A DNA stretch of 64,000 bases from Tetracentron sinense (lineage: Eukaryota > Streptophyta > Magnoliopsida > Trochodendrales > Trochodendraceae), in assembly GCA_015143295.1 (NCBI GenBank), contig CM026562.1, positions 3,162,001 through 3,226,000 of the forward strand, written 5' to 3'. A program made the translations under genes and the position numbers. Below are positions 55,501 through 64,000 of this stretch, in pieces. How positions within the stretch are numbered: the stretch's first letter is position 1; every line of letters begins with the position of its first letter. Under the pieces are notes generated by a model. That model worked only from the letters and a program-made list of their open reading frames with translations, was not told the origin of the DNA and searched no databases.

Positions 55501-57220
55501 TACCACTTTTTGAAATCGCTCATCCTCAAGCCACATGTTCTCAAATTAGAAAAGTATAAGACCTCCTCTAAAACATCCCGACTCCAATCTAATTGGGATA
55601 TGATATGAGGTAGGTCTAGGAAGGGAAGTCTGAGTGATGTTCAAAAAACTAACTCTTGCATTCCTGACTGATAAGAAATCTATCCAACCTTCTTGCCATT
55701 AAATTCGACAACCAATTGAACTAGGCTCCTGATGAGGGATAATCAATCAAACCATGTCAGAATATAAACTCCCCAAATCTCCTCATTTTGGCGGTAAGAG
55801 GACATCTTCCTTTCCTTTCCTTGGAACATCTCATCTAATATTCACATCATCCAATTCATCCCAAGAGACCTTATCATCAGAACCACCAAAAGGGCCATAA
55901 ACTCCCAAGAAGACCCATCTGAACTCGGCTCACACCGACCGGATAGGATAGAAATCGAATAAGCACCCAACTTTTGACTCTAAAACCTCCAGTCTCTCCT
56001 TATCCCAAATCAAAAGGATCCCCCATGAGGCCCCTAGAGATGGGATAAATATCTGCTATGGCACCAAAATATCCCAAAAATCTCTAATTATGTTGTCCTT
56101 TATCACCTCTACGTAGTCTCTTATAATACAAAGAAGGGAAGGCCTCTTAGTTTCACCAATTGATTTAATGCCTCTTTTCGATTCATGGCCTAACTCTCTA
56201 ATATTCCCCGATAAAATGGATAAACCCGTCATTTATGAACTCTGTGATCCTTGTCTGACCTAGGACACAACAAACCTCTAGAACACGTTCTATCGTAGCT
56301 GACATTGCACTCCAATCTCCTTAGCTCCGTTGCTGAGATTCTCCCTCGACCTAATGTGGGTTTGAATTTGGAGGTTTCCACCCCCTTAAGAGTCTTGAAC
56401 AAGACTCTCACCTTGTATTGACGCCTCTCATACGAGAGACCTAAGATTTGACCTAGACCCTCCATTTGACTCGAAACCCACTCAGAGATCTTTTCGGATC
56501 CCTTTAGTGGGGATAACTGTGACCTTTCCCCCAAGGGCTCAAGACTTTTTTTTTATGGATAACGAAAGCAATTTATTAGAGGGGGAAGAATAGGGAAGAA
56601 TATACAAAGCGTTGCAAGAACAACACCCAGTAAAAACAAGGTCAAGCTAAGATACTTGACCAGTGATACAGAAAATCAGACCACAAGACCTTTTCAAAAA
56701 CAGCAAGCACAGACGACCAAGAGAATAACAACCACCCTATTTTAAGAATGAGTTTGGACAACGACTCTTCTTTTTCTTCAAAAATTCTTCTGTTCCGCTC
56801 GTTCCACAAACCCCAACATATCGCCGCCGGAAGACTAGCACACTGACTTGGGTTCGAGGGCACTGACTTTGGGCTTTTTAAATTAACAAAAGAGTACCTC
56901 TACCCATCAAAGGACTAACTCAACCCTATTTTCCTTTTCCTCATTAGAATGTGGTAACATAACTCTATGCAATTGTACCAATGAATCATTATCCTCACTT
57001 AGAGAGTAAAAAGAACTCTCCATACCCACCCGATCCTTGTGCAGAATAGGATGAGTAGGCAGAGAAGATGGTTGAGGCATACCTTGCGAGTGAAGAGGGG
57101 TGCACTTCTCTTGAAAAGGTCCATCCCTCAAGAAAGAGGTTGTGGTGAGTTGAATATCATGCCTCCTGCCGATTTGGCTATTCACCAACTCTATCCATTA
57201 ATTGATATTTTTCCTTTTTG
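52600..57220 (-). mobile_element. Long LINE (plant L1 type), dead, with a second LINE inside
   Basis: Read on the minus strand from high to low coordinates: an ORF1-like or 5' part (57188-56880 and 56534-56229), endonuclease around 56000-55850 (GVYGPFGGSDDKVSWDELDD), reverse transcriptase around 54628-54015 (VSKIDTEKAYDHVNWEF at about 54500-54550, FADDTLIFY near 54210-54235, LKYLFRCFEAISGLRV) and the zf-RVT tail at 53028-52813 (PSKLSFFLWNVTFNKILICE, RWRMANRCFLCLHVEE). Frames are interrupted many times. The 3' end near 52600 reads GATTACCAAGAAAAC, a decayed family tail. It lies in the gene's upstream intron in sense orientation. Confidence 0.82.
56549..56880 (-). mobile_element. 5'-truncated LINE tail nested in the long LINE
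   Basis: On the + strand a T9 run and ATGGATAACGAAAGC start the copy. The minus frame 56863-56642 reads AAICWGLWNERNRRIFEEKE, the zf-RVT downstream block (A..W.LW.ERNRR.F), close to that at 1540-1575. It separates the ORF1-like parts of the surrounding LINE. The target duplication is not clear. Confidence 0.7.
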
Positions 57221-57502
57221 AAGTCGAGATGATCCACTCAATTATTCTCCAAATCCAAAAGGGAAATGAATGTGTACTTTGAAGACAATAGGGTCAATAC
57301 ATGTCTAAGGTCCACGAAGTCTTGGAATGGCTTACACAGCGGCAATCAGAAAATGTGTTTCAATCAACCAAGGCTTGTACTCTGTTCAATACTTCAATCG
57401 ATTAAAAATAAGATTCTCGTAATTATTTGACAACATGAAAAGTTCAAAAGTTATTTTCTACTTTCAAACACTAAAAAATCACTCATAGAAGGCATAATTA
57501 CG
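57221..57502. other. Intron stretch, nothing recognised
   Basis: This stretch holds no gene or repeat that I can support. It includes TAATTACG at 57495-57502, the target copy of the next element. Confidence 0.5.
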
Positions 57503-58500
57503 CATGGTTTAAAATTTCGATACGTATCGACTGATACATATCCTGTTTGGAGCTACCCGATACACTGTTAAGCTGAAAAAAAAATCTCCCGTATCGGGTC
57601 AATAAGAGACTAATACAAGCCCGATACACCCGATACGGAAAAATTTTCAATTCATTTTTTTTTTCTCCTTCCATTTACATTAGGATTCATAACACAGACC
57701 AGTTACGCACAACTTATTTACATAAAATATTATTTAAATAAATAATTTTAAATTAATTTCACTTACATTTACTTAAAGATATTAATATGTAAATAAGGTT
57801 ATACCCATATTTGAATTCAATAAAAATTATCCTTGATCCAAATTCCAGAAGAATAAAAAATCAACTTTCCAGTTCAAGAACAAAATCATTTTTTAGCACT
57901 TTTTAAGGATTGGGTTAAAATTTCAACTTTCAAATGATAAGGTATTTCTCAAATATTAAATTTTATTATATCAAAAATTATCAAAACCCAAAAGCCTGGC
58001 AAAAAAAGTCACATATTTTAGTCTTAAAAAAAATTTCATCTACAAGGTCAAAAAGTCAACTAACAGTGTAACAATTCAGCATAAAAAGACTTACATTAAG
58101 CTTAAAATTTATGGTTGTAATTCAATACATTCTTATTTAACTCATTGAATGTAAGGTTTTGATAACTAAATTATTTTTCTTATACTTAGCTAAGTGATTA
58201 TGATTTGCATTTTCATACATTTTTTATCAGCAGCACGCCTTTTTTAACTTATAAATTTTTTAGCTCTCATATGTATGATTATAAATATAGTTGGATGTCT
58301 TCATTTAGTTTATTTTTAGCTTATATTTTCATTAAAAGAATTTTTATGCAAGGTATCAAAGTTTTTCCTTGTGAATCCAAACCTTACTTAGCATATCCTG
58401 ATTTTTTCTGCTGTATCCATCCGATACGGCCCGATACGTCAATACGTATCCTGTTATAGACTTAGCGATACGGCACCCGATACCGATATTTTGAACCATG
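57503..58500 (+). mobile_element. hAT-like non-autonomous element, 'GATACG' family copy 3
   Basis: The left end is CATGGTTTAAAATTTCGATACG. The right end is CGATATTTTGAACCATG. The perfect 8-bp target duplication TAATTACG lies at 57495-57502 and 58501-58508. The length is 998 bp. The order of the core blocks matches the copy at 2830, so it has the same orientation. There is no coding sequence. Confidence 0.92.
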
Positions 58501-58508
58501 TAATTACG

Positions 58509-59234
58509 TTTCCCATTCTCTTTTCAAAGAAGAGGTGAACAGCACAAAATCCATCTTCTATATATACATACATACATACATACATAACAAACTCCAAATC
58601 TTCATAACATGCATCTTCCTTTAAGACATTTTGGCATTAATTTTGATTCATTGAGCACTAAAAAACTAAGAGACCACCTATAATCACATTTATTATCCAC
58701 TACCATTGAACCCCATATAATTACAATCAAGCATGCCAAACCATAGTAGAAGAACATCCCACTGCAATTATCTATAATGCCATTAATCTAAATGATTCCC
58801 CTTTCTACAAATAGGAATTTTGATTCTTTAAGCAAACAAGCTGCACTTTACAATATTTTATCATTCTCTTTAACACAACCTCTTCCCTCCAACATTTTAA
58901 GTAGGTGTTTGAACGGTCTTCTCAAAACGTCAATGGAATGTTTGGAGGGTTATAAAAGATGCCCCTGAGTCATCAAAGTCCATTTGTGTGCATATAACCC
59001 GGGAGATATATGTCAGAGCATTTGGAAAAAGTGAACCAGAAGAGTGTTTGAAGATGAAGAAATCGGAAAACTAAACATCTCATGGCTTCCATTAAACAGA
59101 TTTTGATATTCATAGTTTACAAATCGACACACTTCCTAATGTTTCAACTAAACATGTCGACATGAAACTTAACAAGGACATCAAAATTCCAATATTTCCC
59201 CACATATTTACGAGACTTCCAGTACATTTTGTAT
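58509..59234. other. Intron stretch, possible old LINE remnant
   Basis: (ACAT)n lies near 58562-58585. The stretch 59130-59225 shares GGACATCAAAATT and similar words with the LINE scrap near 26840, which hints at the same old LINE family. Confidence 0.4.
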
Positions 59235-59237
59235 TGT

Positions 59238-59484
59238 TGTTGAGAATAATGTTTTTAGTGTTATATTGTAGTGCGAGGGCATTTATGTCCTAACCTGTAG
59301 TGGACCTTTTTTAGCCCTTTGTTAGTAAGGGTATTTATGTAATTTGCCTTATATATACAAGTAGAAGAGGAGTCTTACGTTTCTAAGATCTCTCTCTCTC
59401 TCTCTTTTCCTTCTTCTTTTCTTCTTCTTCTTCATCTTTTCTCTCATTATCACATCCACATCCTAGCTTGGGTTTCAATCTTCA
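59238..59484 (+). repeat. Copia C left LTR
   Basis: The LTR starts TGTTGAGAATAATG and ends AATCTTCA, two bases before the primer site. A TATATATACAAG box and a (CT)n leader fit a promoter and transcript start. Confidence 0.7.
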
Positions 59485-62400
59485 ACTTGGTATCAAAGCC
59501 AAAGGTCAAAAGGGGTCTTTTAAAACCAAACCAGCCAACTATAGGATGAAGCCCCTGTAATGTCACCATTCGTATGGCTGATGTCGGTCGTACTGACCTG
59601 AAGGTTTGAACCTGCCTGTTTGAAGGTATGATCCAATAGAGCTCTTTTTCTGGTTTGGATATGTATTGAAGGATCTATGAAGTTTTTACAAAAGAAAAAA
59701 GGAACAAATCCAGAAAATATCCCCTGCAAATGATCAGTGATCTGTTTTTTAATGAAGAAATCGCATCCCCTTTGTTCGGTTTTCCAGTCCTACCCTATGG
59801 AAGTGGTATTTTGCTATACCACTTCGGTTTGAAAGAGTTATGATGGATTTACAGGGGTATACAGGCTACTGATTTGGGTTTTGGGGGTGTTTTGATTCCT
59901 TCTCTTGGAACAATGATGGGAAAGACTTGTTCGGGATTGGAACAACCTAGAGTTGTTCGGGATTGGAACAACCTAGAGATGACTGTATTTGAATCCTTCA
60001 ATATGGTTAGAATGAAGAGATGTACTTGGTTGGTGTTTGCCTTGGTAATTGGAAGCGTGTTTAAAGTGTAGTGCTTGATTTACACCTGGTATGTGTTTGT
60101 TTATTTGTCTAGGAGTTTGAACTCCTTGTGGTATTTGGTTGTTTGAAAATTCTTGAAGAGTGAAATATGTCGGACATCACTCAATCCTCTTCGGTTACTC
60201 GATCCTCAAGTGGACATAGTGTTGATCCCTAATCAAAAGGATAATTACCGTTTTGTTGAATGGAGTCAACTACTTGGCATGCTCCCAATCAACCAAGTTA
60301 TACATCAATGGGAAGGAAATATGGGGAAGATAGTCGAACCTGAACCACTTTCCCCTAACTATGAGAAGTAGAGTTGTGAGAATTATGCAGTTATGTCATG
60401 GCTCCTTCACTCTGAAGCCATACATCAGTGGTGGTCTAATGTTCTTGAACGCTGCCAAGGACCTATGGGATGCTTTGGAACAGACATTCCTAAGTGAAAA
60501 ATATGGGCACAAATTTATCAGTTGCAAACTTGCAGCGGAGTATCTATCAGTTACGGCTATGATGCACTGAAAGTAAAGACAATGATTGAGAGGAATAGAA
60601 TATTTGAATATACCTCACTCAATCAAGTGTACTCTTTTTCTTGAGTAAAGAAAGTAGGAGAAATGTAATGCAACAAGCCTCTACCCATGAGAGGGTTGCT
60701 TTGGCTTCTATGTCTCAAAGAGGTAGTCGGAGTAGTGATCACGGTCGAGGTAGAAATGTGGGGCCACCTATGAATGATAAAAACAAGCTCAAGTGGAAGC
60801 ACTATAGTTGTACCCCACATACCAAAGAGACTTGTTGGAACCTCCATAGTTGTCCTCAGAGATTGCCTACACTTGCAGTTCATGGGGTCGCTAGGGCCGC
60901 TCAAGAGGTTGTTTTGGAGGTATGAGTGGAACCTTTGCTCACTCAGTTGCCTCAATTGGTTCTACGACATTTGACCCCTCATTTGTCGTTCTCACTCACC
61001 CTTCAGCAAACAGTTCTGAACTATCTCAAGAAGAGTTTGAGGCCCTTTGAAACTTCATGTCTCGGTTGAAGACCCCTTCTATAGTTACTTCTTCGTTTGC
61101 CCACAAAGGTACATCAGCTTCCACACACAATACCTCTCTTTCCACTACCAGCCCCTCCTGAATCATTGATTCAGGAGCTACTGATCACATGACGAGTATG
61201 TCATCCATCTTTTCCTCTTATCTTATTCCTTCTAGGAAAGATAAAGTTAGAGTTATCGATTGTACTTTTTCTTTGATATCAAGGAAGGGTAGGGTTGTAG
61301 CTACCTCATCTATGCCTCTTGCATTTGTCTTACATGAACCTAACTTTGCCACTAATCTTATGTCTATGAGTAGTATCACCAAATCCTTGAACTGCAATGT
61401 TACATTCTTTCCCACTCATCGTCTCTTTCAAGATCTGGTGACAAGGAAGACTATTGACAGTGGACATGAAGATGATAGCTTATACCTCTTGGATCATTCA
61501 CTGCAGTCGCATCATCAATCTTATTTAAGCATAGCTCTCATTCTATTGAGATGATGCAATGGCATCAACGATTTGGTCACCCTTCCTTTTTGTTATTGAA
61601 GAAAATGTTCCCTCATTTTGTCTCGTTTTCACTTTTAAATTTACATTATGAACTTGCAAAACATTGTAGATCTTCATACTCATTTCATGGAAATCGAATT
61701 TGTTTTCTTTTTTGACATAGTTCACTATGATGTCTGGGGTCCCTCTTTTAGTTATGTATGCCCTCGAAAGTCGTATCACAATAGCTTAATCAAGATTAAT
61801 GTCTTCTGCTTATGTTCCTTGTCTCCTTGTCATGCATAATAACTAGGAATAATGTAATCATATCTCACTTGCTGAGATAGTGATTGTTCCTTAGGCAACA
61901 TTGTAGAAGAACCTTGTCATGGTTAGGAAACCATGGACATGAGATGAGGATCTTCATTGACCTTGTAAACATAAAACATCTCTGGACTTAGAGTGATGAC
62001 TGGACATCTCACTCATAAGTTCATACATGTGGTGTTGTCATATAGATGACATGATGAGTCTCAATCATGCAGAGTATGGACTCTGAGGCACACATGTAGG
62101 TGCATGTAACATATACATGGCACTGAGAGACCTAATGAGAATACTCAATGGTTTGATTAGTGTCATAATTAAAATGAGTAATTCTCAGTGCAAGACACAA
62201 ATTATCTGCACACAGTCCTTAGACCTGAGAGATCTATATCTCTTGATGAATTGTTTGTACGACTTTGATGATATCAATCATTGATGTCCAATAAAGAGGC
62301 TATATATGAGTATGTTGGGTCATGCACATAGTGCATTAAGGGAGTAGGATGCTCAATAAGGAATCCACTACTCTTATTCAGAGTTAAGATATTCCATAGA

Positions 62401-62846
62401 CATGATCACAGAGTTGAACCAATAAGTCTGAGCTCAGATCGTATTGTTTTATAATATTATTATAAAAATAATATCTATTTTTTTAAGGTTTTAGAAATCT
62501 ATTTTGGGGCTCAAAATAGTGATCATGATCATGCTAACATAAGTCAGGGGGGCAGTAATAACTAAACCTATCCCTAGTGGTTTATGTGGGAAATAGTGCA
62601 AGTGGAAGGACTATACTACATAGGAAGTTGTAAGAAAGGGTTACTTCATAATTTCCTTAAGTGTTGGGCTACTTCATAATATGTTGATGGGCATTATTGT
62701 GATATGTAGTCTAGAGACTTTTCTATAAAATTAAAAAGTCTTTGAACCTAAAAAGGAAAAGGGTTTTCTTAAAGGATTGCAATTGGATTACAATTACCTA
62801 ACTACATCTAACACTTAAGGAGCCTTAATTGGTCTCAAACACTAAG

Positions 62847-62870
62847 CTCTCTCTCTCTCTCTCTCTCTCT
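62847..62870 (+). repeat. (CT)n tract
   Basis: This is an uninterrupted CT repeat of 12 units inside the unclassified insertion. Confidence 0.9.
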
Positions 62871-63384
62871 TGACATGTGTAGACACACACCTACTTGTAC
62901 TGACTCACCTACATGTGATGAGTCATAAGACCATAGTATGACATGTGTCATGTGATGACATCCCTACTTGTAATGACTCACCTACTTGTGATGAGTCATA
63001 AGAACATAATGTAACAAGTGTCTTAACTTGACATGTGTCATGTGTAAACACATGAGATAAGCATATATATGGTGGAGGTGTAGAGAATTGTTACAAGAAA
63101 TTCACTCTAGTTTTTCTGAAAAACTTGAGACATTCTTCTACATATATTTTTCAGTAAGGTTTTTGAAACCTTCAATGGTTAAAGCTTGGTAGAGGTCATC
63201 CGTCTACCCTAAGGTTGTCAAAGAGAGATTCAAGAGGAGTTGTTTGGACTTCTAGGAGGCTTTACATTTGGAGAGCTCTTTGGGTAACCTTCTTATTCTT
63301 TCCTTAAAATCATTAACACATGAGAGATCTTGGTTGAGAAAAATTCTGAATTTCTCCTAATCATGAAAATGTTTCATGCTACTT

Positions 63385-63404
63385 GTCTCTAACCTGTTAG
63401 AGAC
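63385..63404. repeat. Perfect inverted repeat near the insertion end
   Basis: GTCTCTAAC and GTTAGAGAC pair perfectly around a CT loop, five bases from the end of the insertion. Confidence 0.85.
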
Positions 63405-64000
63405 TGTCACCCTCTCCCACTATCTCTCTATTTGGTTACAAGTACTTTATTACATTTGTGAATAATCACTCCCAAGTCACTTGGGTTTATCTTTTAAAAG
63501 ATAAAAGTGGTGTATATTCTGTTATCAAGACTTTTTATAACATGGTTCGCACCCAATGTGCACACCCATCAAAGTCCTTCGCTCTAACAATGGGAGGCAT
63601 ACATATTTTGTGATCTTTCTTCCTACCTTTCTAAACATGGGATTGAGCACCAAACTTAGTGTGTCAAAACCCCTAAACAAAATGGTGTGGCCAAAATGAA
63701 GAACCGTCACTTGTTAGAGATCACCCAATCCCTTCTTCTTAACTATGATGTTCCATCATGTTTTTGGGTTGAAGCTTTACTCACTGTCACTTTTCTCATG
63801 GACCGTCTGCCATCTAGATTACTCGGATTCAAAAAAACCCCACGGTCTCCTTTCTCCACAAGATCTCATGTTCCTATTCCACCCAAAGTGTTCCAAGTGT
63901 GTTTGCTACGTCTATATCTATCACTCCAACCTAATCTCAAGGCCTTACGGTGCATCTTTATTGGCTACTCTTCCACAACTAAAGGGTGCAAGTGCTACCA

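Larger units (their letters stand above)
61747..63409. mobile_element. Unclassified 1.66-kb insertion in copia C (solo-LTR-like)
   Basis: Copia integrase sequence stops at GGGGTCCCTCT (to 61746) and resumes exactly at CCCTCTCCCACTATC (63410), so CCCTCT is a 6-bp duplication. The insert is non-coding. It has a (CT)n tract at 62847-62870, a CATATATATGG TATA-like box at about 63063 and a short internal duplication of CACCTACATGTGATGAG near 62908 and 62968. It ends GACTGTCA just after a perfect 9-bp-arm palindrome. The size and promoter-like layout suggest a solo LTR, but the left end lacks TG. Confidence 0.6.
59238..64000 (+). mobile_element. Copia element C, broken, running off the right edge
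   Basis: The left LTR is about 59238-59484 (TGTTGAGAATAATG to CTTCA), followed by the primer site TTGGTATCAAAGCC at 59487. The gag region is about 60160-60950, with a knuckle-like part near 60790. The protease region is near 61150, and integrase runs from about 61550 and resumes at 63410. The integrase is split by a 1.66-kb insertion (61747-63409). The copy has many breaks and is old. The right LTR is beyond the window. Confidence 0.83.

Noticed and set aside
1-64000. CRISPR array, bacterial operon, tRNA or rRNA genes
   Set aside because: No direct-repeat and spacer pattern, no Shine-Dalgarno-linked gene runs, and no cloverleaf or rRNA words were seen. The tRNA-like words are only LTR primer sites.

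Overview
This window is plant nuclear DNA, almost certainly from an angiosperm with long, transposon-filled introns. The evidence is: a callose synthase gene split into many GT-AG exons; Ty1/copia elements with initiator-Met tRNA primer sites; a chromodomain Ty3/gypsy element; plant L1-type LINEs with RVT zinc-binding tails; many hAT-like non-autonomous elements; and strongly AT-rich spacers. I cannot name the species from this sequence alone.

The only host gene I can support is on the minus strand. It is a callose synthase (1,3-beta-glucan synthase) closest in my memory to the Arabidopsis CALS1-4 group, especially CALS3/GSL12. I placed 24 internal exons between 51889 and 14148. Every junction is GT-AG and every phase fits, giving 954 codons in one open frame. 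Neither end of the gene is here: the next upstream exon lies beyond base 64000 and the next downstream exon lies before base 1. The window therefore seems to sit wholly inside one very large gene, and almost everything else is intron.

Layout from left to right. Positions 1-14147 (downstream intron, at least 14 kb): a copia scrap, two LINE 3' ends (one carrying a 995-bp hAT element), and a gypsy chromovirus with a copia element nested inside it. 14148-15211: five exons. 15212-21227: a 6-kb intron with two hAT elements. 21228-23552: eight exons. 23553-27452: an intron with an LTR-like block holding 67-bp tandem repeats, and a LINE reverse-transcriptase scrap. 27453-29101: six exons encoding the N-terminal membrane bundle. 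29102-48906: a 19.8-kb intron with LINE fragments, a non-autonomous LTR element with a perfect target duplication, a LINE with an 18-bp target duplication, three hAT elements (two nested in an old copia scrap), and a near full-length copia. 48907-51889: five exons. 51890-64000 (upstream intron, at least 12 kb): a GC-rich block, a long LINE with a second LINE inside it, another 1-kb hAT copy, and a copia element running off the edge that carries a 1.66-kb insertion.

The most interesting pattern is the hAT-like set. Several elements with 8-bp target duplications share a related terminal sequence, but each has its own low-complexity subterminal motif. At least two kinds share the same internal core with different ends. 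I see no sign of a new host pathway, CRISPR, operon or RNA gene.
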